A stretch of DNA of 53,942 nucleotides, taken from Shewanella insulae. GTDB lineage: Bacteria > Pseudomonadota > Gammaproteobacteria > Enterobacterales > Shewanellaceae. The stretch is from assembly GCF_009831655.1 (NCBI RefSeq), contig NZ_WRPA01000025.1, positions 1-53,942 of the forward strand, given 5' to 3'. Made by a program: the position numbers and the translations under genes. The notes under the pieces are model-generated. The model was not told where the DNA came from. It did not search any database and was given only the letters and a program-made list of their open reading frames with translations. Below are positions 25,539 through 34,020 of the stretch, piece after piece; within the stretch, counting starts at the first letter, position 1, and every line of letters starts with the position of its first letter.

Positions 25539-26326
25539 TAGTGCATGCTTGCTCTATACTGCTTGGCCTCATTGGAAGCGGGAAACTTAGCCAGGAGAAG
25601 AATGCCAAATTTTCTCACCGCTTCAGGGTCATTTAGGCCTTGCTCAATTTTAATTCCCAACGCCAGACTCTGAGCCGATTCGGGCACCACCCTATGGTAA
25701 CGCGCCAAGCCTTTCTTGGCGGCGGAGTAGTTCCCCAGATCCAATTCGATCTCAGACAGTTCTAATAGAGAGTTGGCACGACGAGGGTCATAGTTGAGTG
25801 CCATCTCGAAGTAGCGTTGTGCTTTTTGCAGATCACCCGACTTACGGCTACAGATCCCCAGGTTCTCATAACTGGAGGCCGAACGGGTGTATTTGGGCAT
25901 TTTTACCGCCCGAAGAAACATCTCCTCGGCCTGATCGTATTTTGCCTGCTGGCAGAGAAACACGCCGAAGTTATTCATGGAGTCGCCGCTTGCATCGCTG
26001 GCGTCGATGGCGTTGCGATACGCCTTCTCGGTCAGTTCTAACTCGCCAACCGATTGATAATAATAGGCTAACGCCACGTGCACAGCCTCGATATTGGGGG
26101 CGAATTCGAGCGCCTTATCCAGGTTGTACTTAGCTTGTTCACTGTTGCCCTTCTGCAGATAGGTCAAACCCAGCTGCACCCGCTGACGGGCAGCGGCAAC
26201 GTTGTCGAAACTTCGCTCTTGAACGGGCACATCTGTGCCACTATAGGTTCTTTCAGTCACACATCCTGACATCAACGCCGAGGTCAGGATGATTAATAGG
26301 GTCAATGTTGGCTTTTTGCTTAACAT
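25538..26326 (-). CDS. pilW: type IV pilus biogenesis lipoprotein PilW/PilF
   Basis: PilW (PilF in Pseudomonas) is the pilotin that helps the PilQ secretin multimerise in the outer membrane. The protein has a lipoprotein signal (LMSGCV) and then several TPR repeats, including RVQLGLTYLQKGNSEQAKYN, VHVALAYYYQSVGELELTEK, MNNFGVFLCQQAKYDQAEEM and ENLGICSRKSGDLQKAQRYF. ATG at 26326 is preferred over the TTG two codons earlier. The rlmN-pilW-rodZ-ispG order is a widespread gammaproteobacterial arrangement, which supports the assignment. Confidence 0.92.
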   Translation of the reverse strand: MLSKKPTLTLLIILTSALMSGCVTERTYSGTDVPVQERSFDNVAAARQRVQLGLTYLQKGNSEQAKYNLDKALEFAPNIEAVHVALAYYYQSVGELELTEKAYRNAIDASDASGDSMNNFGVFLCQQAKYDQAEEMFLRAVKMPKYTRSASSYENLGICSRKSGDLQKAQRYFEMALNYDPRRANSLLELSEIELDLGNYSAAKKGLARYHRVVPESAQSLALGIKIEQGLNDPEAVRKFGILLLAKFPASNEAKQYRASMH

Positions 26327-26358
26327 TCGCAAGCCTATCTAGTAGCAGATACAATAAG

Positions 26359-27480
26359 TTAGTTTATTGTGACTGAAATCTGACTATCTTGCATGCGTTT
26401 TTTCGCTAAACGTTTGGTTCGGTCGCGAATATCCCCTGCTAACTGGCCACAGGCCGCGTCAATATCGTCACCACGAGTCTTACGCACTATGACGGTAATG
26501 CCATATTCCATCAGCACCTTAGAGAATCTATCGATACGCGAATTAGATGAACGCCCGTATGGCGACCCCGGATAAGGATTGAAAGGGATCAGGTTGATCT
26601 TACAAGGAGTATCCTTCATCAACTTGGCCAGCTCGTGGGCCTGATCTGTGCTGTCATTGATATGATCAAGCATCACATATTCCAGGGTCACACGGCCACG
26701 GTTGGCATTAGACTTGGCAAGGTAACGACGGATCGCCGCCAGAAACTCCTGCAAGGGATATTTCTTGTTGACCGGTACCAGCACGTCACGCAGCTCATCG
26801 TTCGGCGCATGAATACTGACCGCCAGGGCCACATCCAAGTTATCGCCCAGGATATCCAGCGCAGGCACCACACCCGAGGTAGATACGGTCACGCGGCGCT
26901 TAGACAGGCTGAAGCCAAAATCGTCCAGCATGATGTCGATGGCCGGCATGACGTTTTTCAGGTTCAGTAGCGGCTCACCCATGCCCATCATCACCACGTT
27001 GGAGATGGGACGCTCACCGGTCTCTTTCTGGAAGCCAAGAAAGTGGGATACGCGCCAGATCTGACCGACAATCTCAGACACGGTCAGGTTACGGTTAAAA
27101 CCCTGCTGGGCGGTCGAGCAGAAGGTACACTCCAGCGCACACCCCACCTGAGAAGAGACACACAGGGTGGCACGGTCCTCTTCTGGGATGTAGACAGTTT
27201 CGACTTCCTGGCCATTGCCCACGTTGATGGCGAACTTGATGGTACCATCGGCAGACTTCTGATAGCTGGAGATCTCGGGCGCCACCACCTCACAACGCGC
27301 GGCCAGTTTGGCACGTAACGCCTTGTTGATGTTGGTCATCTGTTCGAAGTCACTGACGCCAAAATGGTATAGCCACTTCATCAATTGATCGGCACGGAAA
27401 GGCTTTTCACCCATCTCGGTAAACAGCGCTCTCAATCCCTTACGATCGAGATCCAATAAATTGATCTTTTTTTCACTCAT
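26359..27480 (-). CDS. rlmN: dual-specificity 23S rRNA/tRNA methyltransferase RlmN
   Basis: RlmN is a radical SAM enzyme that methylates C2 of A2503 in 23S rRNA and A37 of some tRNAs. The 373-residue protein (from MSEKKINLLDLD) has an N-terminal helical domain, the cluster motif CALECTFCSTAQQGF, the GMGEPLLNL segment, and a C-terminal catalytic Cys in DDIDAACGQL. The frame is open to a TTG seven codons earlier, but the ATG at 27480 has GAGG nine bases upstream and matches the family start. It is the first gene of the minus-strand run to bamB. Confidence 0.96.
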   Translation of the reverse strand: MSEKKINLLDLDRKGLRALFTEMGEKPFRADQLMKWLYHFGVSDFEQMTNINKALRAKLAARCEVVAPEISSYQKSADGTIKFAINVGNGQEVETVYIPEEDRATLCVSSQVGCALECTFCSTAQQGFNRNLTVSEIVGQIWRVSHFLGFQKETGERPISNVVMMGMGEPLLNLKNVMPAIDIMLDDFGFSLSKRRVTVSTSGVVPALDILGDNLDVALAVSIHAPNDELRDVLVPVNKKYPLQEFLAAIRRYLAKSNANRGRVTLEYVMLDHINDSTDQAHELAKLMKDTPCKINLIPFNPYPGSPYGRSSNSRIDRFSKVLMEYGITVIVRKTRGDDIDAACGQLAGDIRDRTKRLAKKRMQDSQISVTIN

Positions 27481-27521
27481 TTTGACTAACCTCAACACCA
27501 AAACCTGCCACAGGGCGGCGA

Positions 27522-27527
27522 ATTATA
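27522..27527 (-). promoter_or_regulatory. candidate -10 of the rlmN operon
   Basis: On the minus strand this is TATAAT followed by the GC-rich TCGCCGCC, about 40 bases upstream of the rlmN ATG. The -35 region is weak. Confidence 0.4.
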
Positions 27528-27566
27528 CAGATATCAATAAATTTTAGCCAGTAAGGAAATAGACTA

Positions 27567-27598
27567 TGCTAGAATCCCTCCCAAGCTAATATTGGCTT
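27567..27598 (+). promoter_or_regulatory. candidate promoter and near-palindrome upstream of the CNNM gene
   Basis: TGCTAGAAT (27567-27575) is an extended -10 element. A 16-bp near-palindrome, AAGCTAATATTGGCTT (27583-27598), overlaps the expected transcription start and could be an operator. The ATG of the next gene is at 27626. Confidence 0.35.
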
Positions 27599-27625
27599 GT
27601 TACCCGGAGTTGTTTTACCTCCCCC

Positions 27626-28759
27626 ATGATAACCCTTATTGTTATTGTCTTTGTCGCTATCGGGATCTCTTTTCTCTGTAGTGTATTCGAAGCCGTACTT
27701 CTGTCTGTTACCCCTAGCTTTATCGCGAACCTCAAAGAAACCCATCCCGCGGCAGCCGAGCGTTTGAGCCACCAAAAGGAGAATGTGGAATCGCCACTGG
27801 TCTCTATCCTGACCTTGAACACCATCGCCCATACCGTGGGCGCCGCCGTTGCCGGTGCACAGGCCGCAAAGGTCTTTGGCGACGAGATGCTGGGCGTCTT
27901 CTCCGGCGTGCTGACCTTCTTGATCCTCTTCTTCTCTGAGATCATCCCTAAGACCTTGGGCGCGAACTACTGGCGTAGCCTGGCACCGAGCGTATCGCTG
28001 GTATTGCTATGGATGGAGCGCATCACCAGACCGCTTATCTGGATGTCTCAGCAGGTCACTCACAAACTCGGTAAGGGGGACGATGGCCAATACATTCGCC
28101 AGGAGATGAGCGCCATGGCCAAGATAGGCCATGAGTCGGGCGAGCTGGACGAGCAGGAATCTATGATTCTGACCCAGATGTTGTCGGTCAAGGAGATGCC
28201 GGTCACCGCCATCATGACACCTAGAACCGTGATGTTCAGCGTGCCAGCGACCATGAGCCAATCTGAGTTTGCCAAAGCCCACAAGAGGAGTCCCTTTACC
28301 CGTATCCCGGTTTTCGATGGCGATCGCGACAATATCGTGGGTTATGTTAACCGCAACACCATCTTGCTGTCGGAGCGAGACACGCCTCAGGCGCCTATCT
28401 CGGCGGTACGTCGTAACCTGGTAATCGTGCCGGAAACGGCCAAGATCTTGCCGCTATTCCAGCTGATGATTAAGCGCAATACCAAGATCGCCATGGTGGT
28501 GGACGAGTACGGAAGTGGCCTAGGTATCGTCACCCTGGAGGATATCATCGAATCCCTTCTGGGGCTGGAGATTGTCGACAGCAACGACCCTGTGACCGAC
28601 ATGCAGCAACTGGCGAGACGCCTGTGGAAACGCCGCATGACTCACAAGGGGATACGCATCTCGGATGAGGGCTCGGCAGAGGATGACGAGGAACCCAAAG
28701 CCGAACCTCAAGACGTCAAGGTCACAGAAGTCGAGCCACTGAATAAGGTGACTAAGTAA
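27626..28759 (+). CDS. CNNM/DUF21 membrane protein with CBS pair
   Basis: The 377-residue protein belongs to the CNNM/HlyC-CorC superfamily, membrane proteins implicated in divalent cation (Mg2+, Co2+) export. The DUF21 membrane domain spans about residues 1-170, with at least three or four hydrophobic segments and the family motif LTFLILFFSEIIPKTLGA. Two CBS domains follow at about 195-320 (VTAIMTPRT, VVDEYGSGLGIVTLEDIIESLLG). The usual C-terminal transporter-associated domain is missing, replaced by a Glu/Lys-rich tail of about 50 residues. It is divergent from rlmN. The exact substrate is unknown. Confidence 0.85.
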   Translation: MITLIVIVFVAIGISFLCSVFEAVLLSVTPSFIANLKETHPAAAERLSHQKENVESPLVSILTLNTIAHTVGAAVAGAQAAKVFGDEMLGVFSGVLTFLILFFSEIIPKTLGANYWRSLAPSVSLVLLWMERITRPLIWMSQQVTHKLGKGDDGQYIRQEMSAMAKIGHESGELDEQESMILTQMLSVKEMPVTAIMTPRTVMFSVPATMSQSEFAKAHKRSPFTRIPVFDGDRDNIVGYVNRNTILLSERDTPQAPISAVRRNLVIVPETAKILPLFQLMIKRNTKIAMVVDEYGSGLGIVTLEDIIESLLGLEIVDSNDPVTDMQQLARRLWKRRMTHKGIRISDEGSAEDDEEPKAEPQDVKVTEVEPLNKVTK

Positions 28760-28811
28760 CTTGAGTAAATAACTCACACAGAATACTCATGTGACTAGCT
28801 TAAGAAAAGTT

Positions 28812-28843
28812 AACAAAGGGAAGCAGATGCTTCCCTTTTTCAT
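28812..28843 (+). terminator. Rho-independent terminator after the CNNM gene
   Basis: GGGAAGCA and TGCTTCCC pair around GA, flanked by AAA and TTTTT. It lies about 55 bases after the CNNM stop codon and before the nucleotidase gene. Confidence 0.85.
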
Positions 28844-28889
28844 TTAGCGCCCCTGAGGTATACTTGCCCGCTTCACAGATGAGGCCTAC

Positions 28890-30650
28890 ATGACCAACAG
28901 ATACTCGCTCAAGCTTGCACACATCAACGACACCCACTCTCACTTCGATCCTTCGCGCGTCCAATTCCTGCTCACCCATGAGCAACAAAGTTATGAGGTC
29001 TATAGCCATAGTGGTGGCTATGCCAGGATCGGCTATCGAGTGCAGCAGGCGCGTCACCAAGCGGCTAATGCCGGGCAAGATTTTCTGTTTTTGCATGGCG
29101 GCGATAGCTTTCAGGGCACCCTCTACTTCAACCAGTTTCAAGGTGTGGCCAATGCCGACCTGCTAAACCGTCTCACGCCGGATGCCATGGTGCTCGGCAA
29201 CCATGAGATAGACGCAGGCAATCAACCGGTTAAGCAGTTTCTCGATACCATTAACTTTCCCCTGCTCGCCGGCAACATGGATCTCAGCCAGGAAGACCCT
29301 CACAAACAGGTAAAACTGGCTAACCATCCCAGACTATTTGATTACGACGTCGAGAGTCGCACGGCCAAGGTCTTGCTTAAGTCCCTTGGCGACAAGCAGC
29401 TCGCCATCATAGGGATCACCTTAGATCAGATGAAAGAGATCGCCAGGCCCGATGAAGATACCTACTTCGCCGACGCCATTGCGACCACAGCCAACACAGT
29501 GGCCAAACTTAAAGCCGAGGGGATAGAGCATATCCTGGTGCTGAGCCACCTGGGCTGGGACAAAGACAAGGTATTAGCCCGAGAGGTGCCAGGCATCAGC
29601 CTGATCGTCGGCGGTCACTCTCACACCCTGCAAGGTGAATTCAGCGCCATAGGTCATAGTGCCTTGCCTTATGGCTATCGCGTCGAAGACACGCCGATAT
29701 TGCATGCGGGCAAATATGCCGAAACCCTGGGGCTGTGCGACATCGAATTTGATGACAAGGGCCGTGTTACCTCATTGGTTGGGCATAACTACTTCATGCT
29801 CGATGAACATCTGATCATCGAAGGGAAGCAAGAGGTCACCGCGACTATCTATAGCGCGCTGAAGCAACAGCTCATGGCCCACCCTGGCGTGCTGTGGAAT
29901 GAAGATCAGTGGGATGAGGAGCTAAGCGAGATCAATCAGGTGATCGCCCAACACTACCGCCCTGCCATCGATGCCCTGGAGCATCAGGTGCTGGGCTTTG
30001 TGCCGAAAAACTTGATCCATACTCGCCTACCCAGCAAGGCGCTGCCCCATGGTAGCGAGATCGCCCCCTGGGTCTGCAAGAGTATCTATCATGAAACCCG
30101 CAGACTAAATCTTCAGGTCGATTTTGCCCTGCACAACGCCGGCGGCGTCAGGCAGTCCCTCAACAAGGGCACTGTCACCATGGCGGACGTACTAGGGCGC
30201 CTGCTGCCCTTCGCCCTGCCTCTGGTGAAATATCACATCCTGGGCCGCTACCTATACCAAACTCTGGAGTCGGCCATCAACTCGGCCACCAACAACAGTA
30301 TTACCGGCACGGGCGCCGGTAGCTTCCCCTACACCTACGGTCTGAAATATTGCTATGACGGCAGGCAGCCGCTAGGTCGACGCATACTGCAGCTGGAGAT
30401 ATTGACGGAAATAGCCGGCGAGACGCAGTGGCATAGCGTGATGCCAGACAGGCTATATTGCGGCGTCTCCTCAGCCTATACGGCGTCGGGCAAGGAGGGC
30501 TACCAGGACTTGCTCAAGGCTGAGAAACAGGTATCGATCGAGGCGCTCACGCTCCCCCAGGCCTTCATTCGCTTCATGCAGCGAGAAGAGGGACTTAACG
30601 GCGTCATGCCACCCCATGTGGTATACACGAGTCATTTAGAAGGGCTCTAG
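28890..30650 (+). CDS. 5'-nucleotidase/UDP-sugar hydrolase family protein without signal peptide
   Basis: The 586-residue protein has the calcineurin-like two-metal domain at about 1-340, with IND-THSHFD, HGGDSFQGT, LGNHEID, LSHLG and GGHSHT. A C-terminal 5'-nucleotidase substrate-binding domain has the NAGGVRQSLNKG segment and YTYGLKY. The family normally hydrolyses nucleotides or UDP-sugars in the periplasm. Here the metal motif begins at residue 8 (LKLAHINDTH) and there is no signal peptide or lipobox, so the protein is predicted cytoplasmic. It stands alone between a terminator and a convergent GNAT gene. The substrate is not predictable. Confidence 0.85.
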   Translation: MTNRYSLKLAHINDTHSHFDPSRVQFLLTHEQQSYEVYSHSGGYARIGYRVQQARHQAANAGQDFLFLHGGDSFQGTLYFNQFQGVANADLLNRLTPDAMVLGNHEIDAGNQPVKQFLDTINFPLLAGNMDLSQEDPHKQVKLANHPRLFDYDVESRTAKVLLKSLGDKQLAIIGITLDQMKEIARPDEDTYFADAIATTANTVAKLKAEGIEHILVLSHLGWDKDKVLAREVPGISLIVGGHSHTLQGEFSAIGHSALPYGYRVEDTPILHAGKYAETLGLCDIEFDDKGRVTSLVGHNYFMLDEHLIIEGKQEVTATIYSALKQQLMAHPGVLWNEDQWDEELSEINQVIAQHYRPAIDALEHQVLGFVPKNLIHTRLPSKALPHGSEIAPWVCKSIYHETRRLNLQVDFALHNAGGVRQSLNKGTVTMADVLGRLLPFALPLVKYHILGRYLYQTLESAINSATNNSITGTGAGSFPYTYGLKYCYDGRQPLGRRILQLEILTEIAGETQWHSVMPDRLYCGVSSAYTASGKEGYQDLLKAEKQVSIEALTLPQAFIRFMQREEGLNGVMPPHVVYTSHLEGL

Positions 30651-30692
30651 CAATTAGGAAACAAATCCACTTAGTATCTGATGCTAGAGGGG

Positions 30693-31193
30693 TTAAATAA
30701 GGGGCTTCACCAGATAATAGGCCATAAATATTTGGCCTGCCTTTTCTTGATAACGCTTGTGACGCAGCCTAAATCCCTCGGCCATAAACAGTGGCCGTGA
30801 CAGGCTGGAGGCATCGACGCTCAACTCTAACATCCCCTGGGAAACCGCCCAGGATGCGAGTTGTTGCAACAGTTGCCGCGCGATCCCCTGCCCCTGGTAA
30901 TCAGGGTGCACATAGAGACTGTCGATATATCCGCGAGAGGCGTAGTGGGTCTCCACATTGATGAAACCTACGCAGCAGGGGTGCTCGCCAACCAATCGAG
31001 CCGTATCGACAGCCAACCAGGCCTGTGAACGAGTCAGGCGTTTATGCCAGTGATAACCAGAGCGCGGCGCCCTGGACCAGGCGCGCTTCTGCGCCCCATT
31101 GTAATGAGCCTCGTCAATGGCATGCACCGCCAGATGATAGACCTCACTGACCTCTACGCCATAACCCTTGCGGTAGGGAACTATCTTTATCAT
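30693..31193 (-). CDS. GNAT-family N-acetyltransferase
   Basis: The 166-residue protein has the GNAT fold signature: an N-terminal strand-helix region (IVPYRKGYGVEVSEVYHLAVHAID), then VHPDYQGQGIARQLLQQL, which contains the acetyl-CoA pyrophosphate loop (Q-x-x-G-x-A/G), and a final strand with FMAEGFRLRHKRYQ. It would transfer an acetyl group from acetyl-CoA to an unknown small molecule or protein amine. An in-frame GTG directly before the chosen ATG is also possible. It is convergent to the nucleotidase gene and is followed by no obvious operon partner. Confidence 0.85.
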   Translation of the reverse strand: MIKIVPYRKGYGVEVSEVYHLAVHAIDEAHYNGAQKRAWSRAPRSGYHWHKRLTRSQAWLAVDTARLVGEHPCCVGFINVETHYASRGYIDSLYVHPDYQGQGIARQLLQQLASWAVSQGMLELSVDASSLSRPLFMAEGFRLRHKRYQEKAGQIFMAYYLVKPLI

Positions 31194-31438
31194 CACCTTA
31201 TCTATCTGTGTCTCGCAGGGCGAACCCTGAGCCTCACCTCAACCTTGCACCTCTCCTAGACCAAGCTAAGAAAACAGTCAGAGGTATAAGCAGAAACCAG
31301 GCTCTCATCTGTGCAACTTATATTAGTCACCCTATAGGCAAAAAAATAGTGCCGATAACAAGTTAGCGACACTATCTATTATGTTTAGACTCTTACATTC
31401 AGTCTTTCACGCTTGGCCAGGCTGCTAAGCCGCCTAGG
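31194..31438. other. intergenic region, no gene seen
   Basis: About 245 bases lie between the GNAT gene start and the stop of the NrfJ-like gene. I see no open frame with a ribosome binding site and no clear terminator. Confidence 0.4.
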
Positions 31439-31741
31439 CTACTTCTTGTCGATGCGACCCACAAATAGCAGTTCGTCGAAGGTGCGGTTAAGCGTCTTGC
31501 TGGTAAAGTCATTCATCCACATCTGCTCTTGAACGACAACTACGTCACCTTTTTTTACCTCGGCCTGAGGTCCGGCCGCCCAGAACGTCTTGTCGGCTTC
31601 TTTGATCTGAACATAGGTATAACCACCACCGTTCATAGTATCGACCACAGTGCCCTGATGCACTACACCAGCCGCCCAGGCACTCGAGATCCCCAGGGCT
31701 AAGGTGGCCGCAGCGGCTAAACGAACTAATTTAGTTATCAT
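31439..31741 (-). CDS. NrfJ-like exported protein
   Basis: The 100-residue protein has a clear signal peptide (LVRLAAAATLALGISSAWAAG, cleavage after AWA) and a small beta-barrel-like domain with the motif MNGGGYTYVQI followed by FWAAGP, seen in the NrfJ-related proteins of anaerobically respiring bacteria. The expected location is the periplasm; the role is unclear, with suggested links to respiratory metalloproteins or metal handling. The second ATG (31741) is preferred because AAGGA lies six bases upstream of it. It appears monocistronic. Confidence 0.65.
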   Translation of the reverse strand: MITKLVRLAAAATLALGISSAWAAGVVHQGTVVDTMNGGGYTYVQIKEADKTFWAAGPQAEVKKGDVVVVQEQMWMNDFTSKTLNRTFDELLFVGRIDKK

Positions 31742-31868
31742 TGTCATTCCTTAAGTGTTTGCCTTTAACCCCTGCATTAAAACATGGCCTTAGCCATAAA
31801 TCTCTACTCGGACACCTTAAAACAGCATTCAATGAATCAGTTTTAGATCAAGCTCTCATTCCCGCATT

Positions 31869-32093
31869 TTATCCCTGAGTGCGAGGAACTAATAGCGGCT
31901 TAAGCATGCCCTCGAGGCCATTAAGCTTCACCTCGTAGATAAGTGCCAGCTGCTGACCCAACTTGCCCTCGGGAAAACCTTTGCTATGAAACCAGACTAA
32001 ATAGGGCTCTGGCAGTTCGAGCAAGCGCAATCCGGCATATTTACCAAAGGGCATTTTTTGATTTATCGCCTCGACCAAGGCCTGTTGATCCAT
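31869..32093 (-). CDS. DUF3820-family protein
   Basis: The 74-residue protein has the DUF3820 motif MPFGKYAG followed by LLELPEPYLVWFHSKGFPEGKLG. This family of small cytoplasmic proteins has been annotated as putative quorum-sensing-regulated virulence factor in Pseudomonas. The same motif also occurs fused to exonuclease domains, so a nucleic-acid-related role is possible but unproven. The gene is isolated, with 120 bases to the next gene downstream. Confidence 0.8.
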   Translation of the reverse strand: MDQQALVEAINQKMPFGKYAGLRLLELPEPYLVWFHSKGFPEGKLGQQLALIYEVKLNGLEGMLKPLLVPRTQG

Positions 32094-32665
32094 CTTTACT
32101 ATCCTATATGACTCTCAATGAGTGTAATTGAGGCAAGCTTACGTGACCCCAGGCAGCAGACCAAGCACTTATGACTAAAAGCCGTCGATACCAACCTAGC
32201 CTTTGCGCGTCGTATTGAAACATAAGGTAAATTTAGGCCAGTCTAAGCCAACCGACTTCAAAGTTTTAGCGACTAGCTATATAACATTTAAGAATATCAA
32301 AGCCAAACAAAGAACAAACTAGATATATCAGTAAGATGAAAGTCTTACACTTTCCTGGCCAAAGGGGGATGACAAGAAGTCTTAATTGAAAACTATACAG
32401 CTAACATGCTGTTTTATATGCGATTTAGTATGATTCATTATCACGAAACCTATTAGCGTCAAATATCCGCCAAACAGACAGAAACGTCAACTTAATGACA
32501 AGCGCCATAATCAAAAAAAACGTCAATTTTCATGTAGTTGACCAACAATTAATTAACACCTAAATTGAACTCATGCCCAAACAGGTGAGGTCGCAAGACA
32601 GCAGTACATCACTTGGGAACCTAACAACAAACATCGGCAATCATTGGCAGTCGAGAGGAAACAGA
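32094..32665. other. intergenic region upstream of the ParA-like gene
   Basis: This 570-base AT-rich stretch shows no gene. A reading frame extends upstream of the ParA-like gene to 32573, but that part lacks a ribosome binding site and the family starts at the next ATG. No clear iterons, parS-like palindrome or promoter could be picked out by eye. Confidence 0.45.
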
Positions 32666-33409
32666 ATGATCATTTTAGTTGGCGGTGAAAAAGGCGGTAG
32701 CGGAAAAAGCTGTTTAGCCCAAAACATAGCGGTATTTCTCACGGTAGAATGCGGCGCGTCGGTCATCATGGTCGACTGTGATCCCCAGCGGACCACCTCA
32801 GACTGGATTCAGGCTCGTAACAACAACGGCACCCTGGCCAGCATTAACTGCGTACAGCTCTACGGCAAGATACGTAACGATCTGCTCAGCCTGGAACAAC
32901 ACTATGACTATGTAATAGTCGATTGTGGCGGTCAAGATAACCTGGCGCTACGCGCCACCATGTCGGTCGCCTCGCACGTGTTGATGCCACTGCGCCCCAA
33001 GCGCAGAGACCTGAAAACCGTTAGCCATATGGATGACATCGTCGCCACCTGTATGATGATCAACCCTAAGATGCGCGCATCTTTCGTGATCACTCAATGC
33101 CCTAGCCTACCAAACCAGGCTAACCGCATCTTTGAGGCGAAAGAGGTGTGCAAGACTTACGATATCAACGTACTTGACGCCATCACCTATAGCCGAAACA
33201 TTTATGATGACAGCGAAGAATCGGGTCTGTCTGTCATGGAAACTCAGCCAAAAGGCAAGGCCGCCGACGAGATCCGCAGTATAGCCTGTGAAATGCTGCA
33301 AGCCTCGAGTGCTACAGAGATTCGCAATCGTCTCGCCGAAAAACAGATGGATAAGTTAAGGGGTAACTATGGGTCTGGCCGATCTCAAGAAAAGCTCTAC
33401 GCAGTCTAG
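32666..33409 (+). CDS. orphan chromosomal ParA-family ATPase
   Basis: The 247-residue protein is a ParA/MinD-type ATPase. It has the deviant Walker A motif GGEKGGSGKSCLAQN at the start, Walker A' VIMVDCDPQRTTSDW, and Walker B YVIVDCGGQDN. It has no N-terminal DNA-binding domain, so it resembles the short type Ib partition ATPases such as ParF. AGAGG stands eight bases before the chosen ATG, which also matches the family start. It overlaps by 41 bases a gene for a ribbon-helix-helix protein, like plasmid ParF/ParG. It is distant from replication genes in this window. It may position a chromosomal locus or protein assembly; that is inference. Confidence 0.85.
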   Translation: MIILVGGEKGGSGKSCLAQNIAVFLTVECGASVIMVDCDPQRTTSDWIQARNNNGTLASINCVQLYGKIRNDLLSLEQHYDYVIVDCGGQDNLALRATMSVASHVLMPLRPKRRDLKTVSHMDDIVATCMMINPKMRASFVITQCPSLPNQANRIFEAKEVCKTYDINVLDAITYSRNIYDDSEESGLSVMETQPKGKAADEIRSIACEMLQASSATEIRNRLAEKQMDKLRGNYGSGRSQEKLYAV

Positions 33410-33800
33410 TGCCGCGAGACAAAACCGAAAACTGCTGAACATATCGCTCGATACCTTGATCGATGATTTTATCGATGACGCGACGCACTACGCCGCCGGA
33501 CAGCCGAGCAATGTGCAGCAGATGGCAGAGGTTATCGCGCTAGAAACAGGCTTCGATGGCGGCATCAAGCGTCAGCGCTCCCTCGAGGCGATGCCCTCGC
33601 CCAAGGTGGTGCCTAAGGGAAGCGGCCCTTATCGCAAGGCGACCTTCACCCTGAGCGAATCCGCCATATCGCACCTGGCCGAGTTGGCCAGTGGCTGCGA
33701 TGTCGCGAAATCCAAGCTGATCCGCTTTCTCATCGAGCACCATTACTCGTTAACGGAAAGCGAACGGCAACAGAAGGAGCAATCCATCATAGTCGATTAG
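33369..33800 (+). CDS. ribbon-helix-helix partner of the ParA-like ATPase
   Basis: The 143-residue protein starts inside the ParA-like gene (41-base overlap, different frame), with an AGGGG ribosome binding site about five bases upstream. The N-terminal half is polar with one amphipathic helix and no recognised domain. The C-terminal half (YRKATFTLSESAISHLAEL, then VAKSKLIRFLIEHHY) reads as a strand-helix-helix unit typical of CopG/Arc-type DNA-binding proteins. Partition partners of short ParA ATPases are often of this type and use a flexible N-terminus to stimulate the ATPase. I infer it is the DNA- or cargo-binding adaptor of the pair. Confidence 0.7.
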   Translation: MGLADLKKSSTQSSAARQNRKLLNISLDTLIDDFIDDATHYAAGQPSNVQQMAEVIALETGFDGGIKRQRSLEAMPSPKVVPKGSGPYRKATFTLSESAISHLAELASGCDVAKSKLIRFLIEHHYSLTESERQQKEQSIIVD

Positions 33801-33842
33801 AGGTTAATGCATTAGGCATTCGTCGACTAACCTACATCCCCA

Positions 33843-33874
33843 GACGCGCTGGGTTCATCATCATCCAGCGCGTC
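33843..33874 (+). terminator. strong hairpin after the ParA/RHH pair
   Basis: GACGCGCTGG and CCAGCGCGTC form a perfect 10-bp GC-rich stem with a 12-base loop. No T-run follows, so it may be a Rho-dependent end, an mRNA-stabilising structure or a protein-binding palindrome (for example a centromere-like site). It lies 43 bases after the RHH stop codon. Confidence 0.5.
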
Positions 33875-34020
33875 ACCACTTTCACCCCGTCTCCCTAACC
33901 TTTCTGGCAGCGACAGATTTCATTATCCGAACTTACGGGCTGCCAGCTTTTTTCTCTCCCTATTAAGATTGAATTTTCATCAAACGGCACCATATCTTGC
34001 TATATCATAGGGAGATTTTT

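Noticed and set aside
33843..33874. Possible CRISPR-like or repeat-array element
   Set aside because: Single palindrome only; no spaced repeats here or elsewhere in the window.
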